From positions 1-64,000 of the forward strand of contig JAFGLF010000063.1 in NCBI GenBank assembly GCA_016928195.1: a DNA stretch of 64,000 nt, written 5' to 3'. Numbering within the stretch: position 1 is the stretch's first letter; every line of letters starts with the position of its first letter. A program made the translations under genes and the position numbers. The DNA comes from Elusimicrobiota bacterium. GTDB lineage: Bacteria > Elusimicrobiota > UBA8919. The notes beneath the pieces are model-generated. The model had not been told where the DNA came from. It did not search any database and saw only the letters and a program-made list of their open reading frames with translations. Shown here in pieces: positions 34,836 to 43,102 of this stretch.

Positions 34836-35798
34836 ATGACAAATTACAAATTACAAATGACAAATTACAGATACGTGACAGGAATTTTTAGGTGGTTTTT
34901 GACCCTATCTGTCATCTGTCATCTGTCATTCCTCATTTGTCTTTATGCTGCTGGAAGTACAAGTGCAGAATTCCTCCTTATCCCAAAAGGGGCAAAAGCT
35001 TCCGCAATGGCAGGAACATATACTTCCGGCGGGAATGATTCGACCGTTATATATTACAATCCTGCCGGTATAGCTTTAATTAAAGAAAAAGATATTTCAT
35101 TCTCACACAGCCAGTGGCTTGAATCCATAAATCTTGAGAATCTCTCCTATTCGGCTCCTCTGAATAAAGCTTTTTCTATCGGTGTCGGACTGGAGTATCT
35201 AGGGATCCGCGGGATTGCAGGCATGGCAAACCAACTCTCGCCTATAGATGATTTCAGCTCCCACGATCTTTCAATGGTTACCGGTATCTCATATCTACTC
35301 AACAAAAATATTTCCTTCGGTTTGAATACAAGGTATATTGAAGAAAAAATTGACGATGAAAAAGCAACCGCAATCTCTTTTGATTTCGGAAGTATCTATA
35401 GACAGAGAATAAACTCTCATAAGCATCTTTCGATAGGCATAGCGGTTCAGAACATAGCATTAACAAAACCAAAATTCATTGACCAAACAGAAGATATTCC
35501 TGCAAAAATTGTTTCGGGGATATCATATAAACCTTTGGGCGAAGCATTATTATTATCATCGGACCTGGTACTTATGAAGGGTTCTAAACCTTCAATAAAT
35601 ACGGGTTCGGAACTGTTTGTTTACGATACTTTATGTATGCGATTCGGCTATAAACTTGACACTGCATTCGAAAATCACTCCCGTATTACCTGCGGTGCCG
35701 GGATAATCTTTGAGAATATGTCTATTGACTATGCGTATCTCCCGTTTGAATCTCTTACTGATACCCATACACTCTCAATAGGCTTTAAGTTTAAATAA
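34836..35798 (+). CDS. PorV/PorQ-like outer-membrane protein
   Basis: A 320-residue predicted barrel of the PorV/UPF0164 type. It has a signal peptide, then the family opening AEFLLIPKGAKASAMAGTYTS and DSTVIYYNPAGIA, followed by alternating strands to the terminal LSIGFKFK. In type IX secretion PorV carries cargo with C-terminal domains to the attachment machinery. Here the gene begins five bases after a gene for such a cargo-like protein, which is strong contextual support. The first 40 residues are repeat-derived (MTNYKLQMTNY and then ICHLSFLICLYA), and the two repeat arms are complementary in the message. No core type IX genes (SprA, PorK to PorN) are in the window. Confidence 0.83.
   Translation: MTNYKLQMTNYRYVTGIFRWFLTLSVICHLSFLICLYAAGSTSAEFLLIPKGAKASAMAGTYTSGGNDSTVIYYNPAGIALIKEKDISFSHSQWLESINLENLSYSAPLNKAFSIGVGLEYLGIRGIAGMANQLSPIDDFSSHDLSMVTGISYLLNKNISFGLNTRYIEEKIDDEKATAISFDFGSIYRQRINSHKHLSIGIAVQNIALTKPKFIDQTEDIPAKIVSGISYKPLGEALLLSSDLVLMKGSKPSINTGSELFVYDTLCMRFGYKLDTAFENHSRITCGAGIIFENMSIDYAYLPFESLTDTHTLSIGFKFK
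34838..34941. repeat. Long imperfect hairpin over the start and signal peptide of the PorV-like gene
   Basis: Left arm 34838-34873 (GACAAATTACAAATT units) and right arm 34906-34941 (ATCTGTC units, ending CATTTGTC) are reverse complements in 28 of 36 aligned positions by hand, separated by 32 bases. The left arm begins with the last base of the ATG; the right arm encodes the hydrophobic signal-peptide core. Confidence 0.7.
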
Positions 35799-35809
35799 TG
35801 AGAAAATAC

Positions 35810-35838
35810 TTGACGAAATTTTTAAATACTGATATACT
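35810..35838 (+). promoter_or_regulatory. Upstream promoter of the prepilin operon
   Basis: TTGACG (35810-35815) and TATACT (35833-35838) with a 17-base spacer. Confidence 0.6.
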
Positions 35839-35876
35839 AATAATATTATAGCCGGTATTTAGTGATATAATTCACA

Positions 35877-35906
35877 TTGACAAAAAAGCATTTTTAACTA
35901 TATAAT
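35877..35906 (+). promoter_or_regulatory. Second promoter of the prepilin operon
   Basis: TTGACA (35877-35882) and TATAAT (35901-35906), spacer 18 bases, followed by TAAGGAG and the start at 35934. Confidence 0.65.
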
Positions 35907-35933
35907 TATAGTAAGGAGTTTTATATTGGAATT

Positions 35934-38477
35934 ATGTCAAAAAACATAAAAACTAAATATTTATCCGGAATCACAGGAATCCGCGGACTTACCTTAGCAG
36001 AAGTCATGATTGCTGTTGCAATAGTCAGTATAGCTTTTCTTGCGCTTGTATCCGGATTTATTTACATGACAAAAGCTCTGGATGTTTCCAGAGCGAGCAG
36101 TATAGCCAATAATATTGCCCAGGGAAAAATTGAAAAAATAAAAAACCTGGATTATTACAGAATAATAACCACTACTTCGGTTCCGCCGAATTATTATACC
36201 GAAATTGATCCTCCTATTCCCTACGATAACGGATATTTCCCTCCTGAAGAGATAGAAATGAGAGGTTTATCCTTCAAAACTTTTACTTATATTCAGAGTG
36301 TAGTAGAAAAACCTGATGGGAGCATCGAAGAACTCCCTCCGGGTGACGATACAGGCATGAAATTAATTACTACAACAGTCGTCTGGGGCGAAGAAGGTAA
36401 TAAAAAAAAGATAAAATTAAAGAACATGGTATCCAATCCCGATATGGTATCGACCGATGCATTGATCAACGGAACTGTAACCGATGCGGCCACATCCCTA
36501 CCTATAACAGAAGCGGTTGTAAATGTTGCGGAAAATATGGGCTGGACAGATATAACTGACAGTAACGGTAATTACGGTCTCAGTGTGTTTAGAGGAAGTT
36601 ATTTTCTCACAGTATCTGCTATAGGTTATTATACATCGAATATATCAGTAAGTATTACTTCCGGTCAGACGCTGGACGGCATAGATGTTGCTTTATCTCC
36701 AATGGTATCTGGATCTATTATGGGCATGGTCTGGATAAACGACCACCCTGTTATCAGCCAGGTTGTTATGTCAACCCAGACAACACCAAACCCGCCGGTA
36801 GAAAGATACATAGAACTTTATAACCCGACTACATATTACTATAAAATAGCAAGCGGCGGTGTTACTATGGTGGATATAGTTTACCAACATATAGGCGAAG
36901 TGGATATCAGCAGTATAGCTCTGACTTATGTTGTGGCAAATTCAAGCATCCCGCCGGAATCTTATTATCTTATTGCCAGCACACCTAACCTTACCGTATG
37001 TAATGATATTACACCAGCAGACGCTTATGGCGATTTTACCGGTGTCTGTGGTGGCTATTTAAAAGCTACTTCATTGGGATTACGTAGGAGGTCGGATAAT
37101 AAAATGCTGGACATTGTAGGTTGGAATGGTACAGATGGTGCACCACCCTGGTTTGAAGATACTCCTGTAAGCGATATAAACCTTGGATTAGACACCGATG
37201 AGCAGTTCGTCAGAAGAACAAGTCCGGCCCCTATTTTTGCAGATGGTCTCGGCAGGGCATATGATACAGATGATAACAGTGTGGATTTTATAAGAGAATA
37301 TCCGATAATTTACGGACCTAAAAACACATCAGAAGAAGAAACACTTGTTTCAGGGACACCCTGTTACGGAGCCATTGTTTCCGCAAATGACGGATATTCG
37401 ACTCCAGACACTGCTTCAGAAGTTACTGATTATCCTACTTTTTCTGTTTTTGCAGGGTTTGAATTAATATCATCAACAGGGACATGGTCTGTTATATTTG
37501 CTTCAGGGCCTTGTTTCTTCCAGGTTTCCGGTGTGGTAGTTACTCCGGGTGCTACAACATATATCCAAAATGCCGATACAGACCCTGAGTGGCCCGAACC
37601 AAATTATTATTCTGTATTTTTAAGTTCGCAAACCGATGATGGATTTGTCAGCGGCAGGATTACGGATGGCAACGGAAACCCTATTCCTTCTATGACCGTA
37701 TCTGACGGACTTACGGATTATACAGTAAACGGCGACGGGAACTATTTTATACAGACTAGTACCGGACTTCGTACTATTACAGCTAATCCTGATAATGATA
37801 ATAAATCATATATATCACTTTCATCAAATGTCTTTATATATTCGGGACAGATTACTTCAGATATAAACTTTGTTTTACCTTATGGCGGTCAGATAAAAGG
37901 TTTTATTACGATGGACGGCGCAAATGCCTTACCCGGTATAGCCGTAGTTGCAATAGACGAAGCAACCGAAGCCTCCCATGGCCAAGATGTATCCAATAAT
38001 GACGGTATATTTACTTTAATAAACCTAAGTACCGGTGCTTACAGAATTGAGTCTATTATAGATTCAGGTGAAACCTCCGAACCTGAATTTTTAACAGGCG
38101 ACCTTGATATAGGAGAAGTTCTTCATGTTGGTACCTTTACAATTACAGGTGCCTATGGAACAGTAACCGGCAGTTTAACATATGACGATGACCCCATAGG
38201 AACAGGTGTTCTTATCATGGTAACCAGCGAGGTATTGAGTGATGATCCTCCTGCATTAAGCTCAGCTACACTTACTGAAGATGCAAGATACTGCACATCG
38301 GGTCTTGCAGACGGCACATATTCATTGCAGGTCCGCGGAAGTACTACTACAACATACAATGTTTATGGCTGGTATCCGACAATGACAGATGGTATTTCAT
38401 ACTATTCAAGGCAGGAATACTTAGGTATTACGGTAACAGCCGGTCAGGAAACTCCGGATATAAATTTAGCCTGGTAA
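35934..38477 (+). CDS. Prepilin-like protein carrying carboxypeptidase-regulatory and lamin-tail-like domains
   Basis: An 847-residue protein. The N-terminus is a type IV prepilin signal, GIRG followed by LTLAEVMIAVAIVSIAFLAL, with the conserved Glu at position five after the predicted cleavage site. Instead of a normal pilin head it carries several carboxypeptidase-regulatory-like beta domains (NGTVTDAATSLPITEAVVNV; SGRITDGNGNPIPSMTV; GQIKGFITMDGANALPGIAVV) and a lamin-tail-type module (VISQVVMSTQ to ERYIELYNPT) near residues 270-340. It would therefore be anchored or assembled like a minor pilin while presenting a large Ig-like surface. Ribosome site AAGGAG is about 16 bases upstream of the ATG, with GGA nearer. 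The next two genes are also pilin-like, consistent with a minor pilin set such as PilV-PilW-PilX. Confidence 0.85.
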   Translation: MSKNIKTKYLSGITGIRGLTLAEVMIAVAIVSIAFLALVSGFIYMTKALDVSRASSIANNIAQGKIEKIKNLDYYRIITTTSVPPNYYTEIDPPIPYDNGYFPPEEIEMRGLSFKTFTYIQSVVEKPDGSIEELPPGDDTGMKLITTTVVWGEEGNKKKIKLKNMVSNPDMVSTDALINGTVTDAATSLPITEAVVNVAENMGWTDITDSNGNYGLSVFRGSYFLTVSAIGYYTSNISVSITSGQTLDGIDVALSPMVSGSIMGMVWINDHPVISQVVMSTQTTPNPPVERYIELYNPTTYYYKIASGGVTMVDIVYQHIGEVDISSIALTYVVANSSIPPESYYLIASTPNLTVCNDITPADAYGDFTGVCGGYLKATSLGLRRRSDNKMLDIVGWNGTDGAPPWFEDTPVSDINLGLDTDEQFVRRTSPAPIFADGLGRAYDTDDNSVDFIREYPIIYGPKNTSEEETLVSGTPCYGAIVSANDGYSTPDTASEVTDYPTFSVFAGFELISSTGTWSVIFASGPCFFQVSGVVVTPGATTYIQNADTDPEWPEPNYYSVFLSSQTDDGFVSGRITDGNGNPIPSMTVSDGLTDYTVNGDGNYFIQTSTGLRTITANPDNDNKSYISLSSNVFIYSGQITSDINFVLPYGGQIKGFITMDGANALPGIAVVAIDEATEASHGQDVSNNDGIFTLINLSTGAYRIESIIDSGETSEPEFLTGDLDIGEVLHVGTFTITGAYGTVTGSLTYDDDPIGTGVLIMVTSEVLSDDPPALSSATLTEDARYCTSGLADGTYSLQVRGSTTTTYNVYGWYPTMTDGISYYSRQEYLGITVTAGQETPDINLAW

Positions 38478-38565
38478 TTGCGAATAACACGAATACAACA
38501 CCCGAATTCCACGAATAAAATTCAAAATTCATTCGTGCTATTCGTTACCATTCGTGCAATTAGGA
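38478..38565. repeat. CACGAAT/ATTCGTG repeat family C, copy in the prepilin operon
   Basis: GCGAATAACACGAATACAAC and CACGAATAAAATTC face ATTCGTGCTATTCG and CATTCGTGCAATTAGG, forming a potential hairpin between two prepilin genes. The same units occur inside the second GEMM aptamer and at 40530-40590 and 41748-41812. Confidence 0.75.
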
Positions 38566-38571
38566 AATAAT

Positions 38572-39066
38572 ATGAGAAAAAACTTTAAAGGTTTTACATT
38601 AACCGAACTTCTTATGGTAGTAGCAATAATAGGAATAATCGTCGGGTTAGGCCCGCACCTTCTTTTATCGATTAACAGGGTATTTTTTCTCAACAGGGCC
38701 AATATAGAAGTCCAGAGGGACACACGTAACACAATGTCGCTTATAAACCGTACTCTGCGTCAGGCATCGGCAAATTCAATTGTAATCGACCAGATAGCCG
38801 GACAACCGCCGTATTCACGCATTACATTTCAAAAAATTCAGGGCAACACTCTACGTTTTTATCAGGATAATAATAAACTGGTTATGTCGAACAACGGAAT
38901 AGATCGGACCCTCGCTACGAACCTTCGATATCTTGCTTTTGCTTTTGCACAATCGGATAACCTTAGTATTGTATCAGTTTCCATAACAATGGAAAGAGGA
39001 ACTTACGAAGGATTAACCAAAGCGTTAAATATGGAAATAGAAAAAGTAAGGGTAATGAACGATTAA
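38572..39066 (+). CDS. Minor prepilin, PilW-like
   Basis: A 164-residue pseudopilin. Start at ATG 38572, with AGGAA close upstream; an ATG at 38554 lies in the repeat. The cleavage motif KG followed by FTLTELLMVVAIIGIIVGLGPH is typical, with Glu at position five. The rest (NRTLRQASANSIVIDQ; LRYLAFAF) resembles PilW/type II secretion J-type pseudopilins. Probably inner-membrane until processed by a prepilin peptidase, which is not in the window. Confidence 0.85.
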   Translation: MRKNFKGFTLTELLMVVAIIGIIVGLGPHLLLSINRVFFLNRANIEVQRDTRNTMSLINRTLRQASANSIVIDQIAGQPPYSRITFQKIQGNTLRFYQDNNKLVMSNNGIDRTLATNLRYLAFAFAQSDNLSIVSVSITMERGTYEGLTKALNMEIEKVRVMND

Positions 39067-39082
39067 AGGGCGGGAGGAAAAA

Positions 39083-40465
39083 ATGAATAAAAAACAGTCG
39101 GGTCAGATGTTAGGGATAGCATTAATAGTGCTATCATTAATAATGGTACTTATAATACCTCTTGTCCAGCTTATACGCCAGGAATCAATATGGACAGTCG
39201 CTGAAAGACAAAAAACCATTGCTTTTCACCTGGCTGAAGCAGGCATTGACAGGGGTATATGGAAACTCAAGCAGTCAACATCAACATTTGCAACAGCCGA
39301 AAGAGGTGATATGATTGCAAATTACAACTTCGATAAAACATTCAATGATTTAGAAGGGGGATATTACAGAATAAAGTTTTCATCAGGCCCTGATGAAAAA
39401 GAGGTTACAATAGATGCTGAAGGAAAAGATACACGGAACAAAGAAACCCGTGCCATTAAGTGTGTTGTAAAAAACACAGCTATTCCCGGCGCCATAATTT
39501 CAGGCGGGAATATAGACATGTCGGGTATATTTGAAGTCCACTGGGGGCCTATTATGTCGCTCGGCAATATAGCCCTTTCAGGCGGAGCTGCAACCGATTA
39601 TTACCCGAGGAAATTTTCAAAACAGGTAGTAACCGGTACAGTCGGTCAGGCAAGAGATGAAAACGGACTTGATCCGCCGAATACAGACGGTATTGAGTGG
39701 TGGTCGGATTATGATGTCCCGGACCTTCCGGTTCCGGACTTTGCCGCTATGCGTTCCTCTGCAGAAGCTACCGGCACATTAAATTATTATCGTAACTTAA
39801 ACGGCACTGAATATGATGTTTACATAAACGGTGAAGGTACACCGACAGCGAAGCCATATTTATACGGTACAAATAGAGTTACTCACAACGGCGACAAACC
39901 CATTTCCGTAGGGGGCACAGGAATCGATATTAGCAAAATGAACTATACATGGTATTGGGATGAGGATGTGGACATTGTCGGCCCGTCCAGTTATGGGGAT
40001 ATCGATGCTAACGGACTTTACGGAACAATAGTAGTTCGCGGTAATTTGTCACAAAATACCGGTGATTATTATTGTTTTATAGCCAAGGTTCCTGCTGATG
40101 CATGGAAGGAATACCAAAAAATTGATACTGCCCAACTGAATCAGTATCCGGCAGATAACGGACTACATGAAAACAGGCCAACTTTCGGCTTTGGTACCGA
40201 AGGATATTTAGGTTGTCCTGCCGGACAAACACCAGTAGGTTTTCGCGGTTTTATTTATGTCGGTGAGGATTTTACAATTAATGCTCACGGTACAGCGGAA
40301 TATTATGGTGCAATTTGGGTTAATGGTGAGATAGAAACATTTACAGGTGATAGAGCATCTTTGTTCTTTTGTGATGATTTGGTGATTCCTGCATTGAATG
40401 TTGTTCTCGTACGCCAATCATGGAAAGAAGTTAGTCCCACTGATATTACATGGGTAACACCTTAA
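39083..40465 (+). CDS. PilX-like pilus-assembly protein
   Basis: A 460-residue protein with an N-terminal PilX-type segment: short cytoplasmic start, membrane helix QMLGIALIVLSLIMVLIIPLV, then ERQKTIAFHLAEAGIDRGIWKL, in which the AFxLAEAG motif is characteristic. It lacks the canonical Gly-Phe/Glu5 prepilin signal. The remainder forms a beta-rich region (GNIDMSGIFEVHWGP; GTIVVRGNLS) resembling the adhesin-like heads of large PilX or PilY-associated proteins. Strong GGGAGG site. A terminator closes the operon behind it. Confidence 0.8.
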   Translation: MNKKQSGQMLGIALIVLSLIMVLIIPLVQLIRQESIWTVAERQKTIAFHLAEAGIDRGIWKLKQSTSTFATAERGDMIANYNFDKTFNDLEGGYYRIKFSSGPDEKEVTIDAEGKDTRNKETRAIKCVVKNTAIPGAIISGGNIDMSGIFEVHWGPIMSLGNIALSGGAATDYYPRKFSKQVVTGTVGQARDENGLDPPNTDGIEWWSDYDVPDLPVPDFAAMRSSAEATGTLNYYRNLNGTEYDVYINGEGTPTAKPYLYGTNRVTHNGDKPISVGGTGIDISKMNYTWYWDEDVDIVGPSSYGDIDANGLYGTIVVRGNLSQNTGDYYCFIAKVPADAWKEYQKIDTAQLNQYPADNGLHENRPTFGFGTEGYLGCPAGQTPVGFRGFIYVGEDFTINAHGTAEYYGAIWVNGEIETFTGDRASLFFCDDLVIPALNVVLVRQSWKEVSPTDITWVTP

Positions 40466-40493
40466 CGATTTACAGTAAAATTGAAGTATGCAG

Positions 40494-40520
40494 AAGGGTG
40501 ACTCTTAAAGTCACCCTTTT
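40494..40520 (+). terminator. Terminator of the prepilin operon
   Basis: Perfect ten-base stem AAGGGTGACT / AGTCACCCTT with five-base loop, followed by TTTTGTCTT. Confidence 0.88.
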
Positions 40521-40529
40521 GTCTTATTA

Positions 40530-40590
40530 CAATACGAATTAACTCGAATAAGGGCAAATCCGCCGTGGCGGACGAATAAACACGAATAAA
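40530..40590. repeat. Family C fragment with TCCGCCGTGGCGGA palindrome
   Basis: ACGAATTAACTCGAATAAG, the palindrome TCCGCCGTGGCGGA (40559-40572) and ACGAATAAACACGAATAAA units. It appears that the TCCGCC palindrome has been placed inside a family C element. Confidence 0.65.
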
Positions 40591-40608
40591 AAGGAGTTTA
40601 ATATCAAC

Positions 40609-41682
40609 GTGTTTAAAAATATCCTTCGGTTCCTACAAGTTAAAAAATGCAGAAAAGCAGAAAAAGTTCCTGATAGTATACTGTTTCTCCTTTTATGGAT
40701 AACAAACAACTGCAATCTTAAATGTAAAATGTGCGACCAGTGGAAAACCTGCACACCCCATCCTTCCGGGGAATTACCGACTGAGGAATGGTACTCCGTT
40801 ATCGATTCCGCGGAAAAAATGCATACGATGGTTATATCTTTAACCGGCGGCGAAATATTTTTACGTCCGGATGTCTTCCGGATCCTTGAATATATACGAA
40901 AAAAAGGAATCGCCTGCCATATATGTACAAATGGCACTACTCTAAACGAATCTGTAATATCCAAACTGGCAGATTCAAAGCCAAATTCAATTTCTATATC
41001 GCTGGACAGTTACCGTGCAGATATACACAATGAACTGCGGGGGACAAACTGTTTTGATACCGTCATAAACGGCATCCGGTTACTGAAAAAAATTATCCCT
41101 GACATAAAAACCGGCATAAACTATCTTATCTGCAGGAAGAACTTTCGCGATATGGACAGAATGATTACTTTTGCGGAAAAACTCGGCGTCGACCAGATAA
41201 AGTTTGCTCCTATTCATACTAACCTTCAGCACCGCAATAAACCGTTACAAACTTTTGAAGATTTGCTGTTCACAAAAGAAGATATTCCCGCACTTGAAAT
41301 AGAAATAAAAAAACTTATTCATGCTTCTTCGCACTCAAAACTTCAGACCATATCAGCGACTTTTGCGAAAGGGATACCTGCCATGTATGACGGTCAAAGA
41401 AAAAAATTTCCATGTTATGCCGGCTACATATCCTGCTCCATAAATCCCTTGGGCATGGTTTCGCCCTGTATAGACATGACCGGAACAGAAAGTGTCAGGG
41501 AGAAACTCCTTGAAGATATCTGGCATTCTGCCTCCTTTCAGCAGTTACGGAATAAAGTAAATACATGCAGTCAAAACTGCTGGGATACTACAAATACCGA
41601 ACTGAATATACGCTGTTCAACACAGGGGCTGATAAGCGAGTTCGGTCAGATACTCAAAGACATCCGATTCTATCTTAAATAA
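40609..41682 (+). CDS. Radical SAM protein with SPASM-like C-terminus
   Basis: A 357-residue [4Fe-4S] radical SAM enzyme. The cluster motif CNLKCKMC is near residue 40 (C-x3-C-x2-C), followed by the SAM-binding SLTGGEIFLRPDV. The C-terminal part has a SPASM-like cysteine set (FPCYAGYISCSINPLGMVSPCIDM and later CSQNCWDT). Such enzymes modify peptides or participate in surface-molecule synthesis; the substrate is unknown and no precursor peptide gene was seen. The start is uncertain: AAGGAG at 40591-40596 is 12 bases from GTG 40609, and an in-frame ATC at 40603 has better spacing. It opens a 15 kb island of glycan-type genes. Confidence 0.87.
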   Translation: MFKNILRFLQVKKCRKAEKVPDSILFLLLWITNNCNLKCKMCDQWKTCTPHPSGELPTEEWYSVIDSAEKMHTMVISLTGGEIFLRPDVFRILEYIRKKGIACHICTNGTTLNESVISKLADSKPNSISISLDSYRADIHNELRGTNCFDTVINGIRLLKKIIPDIKTGINYLICRKNFRDMDRMITFAEKLGVDQIKFAPIHTNLQHRNKPLQTFEDLLFTKEDIPALEIEIKKLIHASSHSKLQTISATFAKGIPAMYDGQRKKFPCYAGYISCSINPLGMVSPCIDMTGTESVREKLLEDIWHSASFQQLRNKVNTCSQNCWDTTNTELNIRCSTQGLISEFGQILKDIRFYLK

Positions 41683-41747
41683 ATACATCGTATTTCAAAA
41701 CCAATCATCCATAATTTTCCAGTATTAAACTAATTTTTATTGAAAAA

Positions 41748-41812
41748 CCCTAATGATGTATATTCGTGTAATTCGGGTGTTTATTAGTGTAATTCGTATA
41801 CATACGTAGTAA
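41748..41812. repeat. Family C fragment ahead of the aminotransferase gene
   Basis: ATTCGTGTAATTCGGGTG and TAGTGTAATTCGTATACATA units. The remainder of the 168-base gap (41683-41850) is A/T-rich without other recognisable structure before the promoter. Confidence 0.6.
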
Positions 41813-41818
41813 AAAACC

Positions 41819-41847
41819 TTGCACTTTTCACTGTATTTTAATAAAAT
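41819..41847 (+). promoter_or_regulatory. Putative promoter of the aminotransferase/radical-SAM operon
   Basis: TTGCAC (41819-41824) and TAAAAT (41842-41847), spacer 17. The expected start near 41854 would put the first ATG (41851) outside the transcript and favour the in-frame ATG at 41866. Confidence 0.5.
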
Positions 41848-41850
41848 ATA

Positions 41851-43047
41851 ATGATAGGTAAATTTATGATAGTACGGCGTAAAGCACATATTCATAAAGG
41901 TGAATTCTGGAAAATAATACGTATGCTGTTATTCGGATTAAAAAATCCCGCCGGGTATATAAAAGAATGGGAGGACACATTTGCACGCTATATAGGTGTT
42001 AAACATGCAGTTGCAGTAGATTCCGGCAGGGCAGGGATGGAACTTATCCTTAAATCCCTGAATCTTAATCAGGGAGACGAGATAATAATTCCTGCATATA
42101 CACTCAGGGCATTGGTTCATATCATTCAGAAACTCGGGTTAACTGCGGTTCCGGCAGACATAGACGTAGACACATTCAATATTGACCCGGATTCTATAAT
42201 TAAAAAAATTACCGGACGCACAAAAGTAATTATTGCCACTCATATGTTCGGTTCACCGTGTAAAATAGATAAAATATTAAAAATAGCAAAGGAAAAATCC
42301 ATATTGGTTATCGAGGATTGTGCACACTCGGCAGGTACCGAATTTCATGGACAAAAAACCGGTTCATTCGGATATGCATCATTTTTCAGCTTTGAAACAA
42401 TCAAACCTATTAATACTTACGGAGGAGGAATGATTGTAACAAACCATGAAAATCTCGCTGAAAAAATACGTCAAACTATTTCGAATTATAAACCTAAAAA
42501 AACAGAACTTTTGAAAAAAATTATTGCTACATATACAGAAAAACTGTTTTTACCGACACCCCTGTCGTTCCCTGCATTATATTTACTGACTTTGCCGGAA
42601 TTCAAAACAAAAATAGTAAACATATACAGATCCATTCAAAAACCGCCCTCAATGTCAGGCCGTTATACGGGTATGCAGGCCCTTTTCGGACTGGAAAAAA
42701 TAAAAATTCTTGATGAGAGGAACATAGAAAAAAGAAAAAAAGCGGACTTGTTGAAATCCCTGCTTAATGAAAATATAAAACCACAGGTTACAGAACAAAC
42801 AAACTATTATTTCTTTGTTGCGCTGTTAAAAGGAAATCCCCAGCGAATCAGACAAAAATTACTGTTTAAAGGAATAGATGCAGGTATAGAGGACGAAATT
42901 GCGGATAATTGCGCAATGGTACTTAATAATAATGATTGTAAAAATGCAAACCGCGTATTTAACAATGCAATTCAGATACCGTTATATGAAGACATTCCGG
43001 ACAAAAAAATCAGATACATAGCGAAAACTCTAAACAGTGTCTGTTGA
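41851..43047 (+). CDS. DegT/DnrJ/EryC1/StrS-family PLP aminotransferase
   Basis: Sugar aminotransferase-like protein of up to 398 residues. AVDSGRAGMELILKSL, GDEIIIPAYTLRALVHI and VIEDCAHSAGTEFHG are typical, and the PLP lysine is in FFSFETIKPINTYGGG (about residue 190). This family transaminates keto-sugar nucleotides such as those for surface glycans, although some members act on other substrates. The likely start is ATG 41866, given a promoter and AGG spacing; the longer form starts at 41851. It stands in a run with radical-SAM and GT-C genes, which supports a role in making an amino sugar or amino-polyol for a surface polymer. Confidence 0.88.
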   Translation: MIGKFMIVRRKAHIHKGEFWKIIRMLLFGLKNPAGYIKEWEDTFARYIGVKHAVAVDSGRAGMELILKSLNLNQGDEIIIPAYTLRALVHIIQKLGLTAVPADIDVDTFNIDPDSIIKKITGRTKVIIATHMFGSPCKIDKILKIAKEKSILVIEDCAHSAGTEFHGQKTGSFGYASFFSFETIKPINTYGGGMIVTNHENLAEKIRQTISNYKPKKTELLKKIIATYTEKLFLPTPLSFPALYLLTLPEFKTKIVNIYRSIQKPPSMSGRYTGMQALFGLEKIKILDERNIEKRKKADLLKSLLNENIKPQVTEQTNYYFFVALLKGNPQRIRQKLLFKGIDAGIEDEIADNCAMVLNNNDCKNANRVFNNAIQIPLYEDIPDKKIRYIAKTLNSVC

Positions 43048-43100
43048 ATGATGTTAATCCATGTAATCAGTTTTTAAAAATCCGCGTAATCTGCGGTCAC
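43048..43100. repeat. Family B fragment between the aminotransferase and radical-SAM genes
   Basis: TTAATCCATGTAATCAG and AATCCGCGTAATCTGCGG units, related to 30376-30478 and 61361-61455. Confidence 0.65.
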
Positions 43101-43102
43101 TT

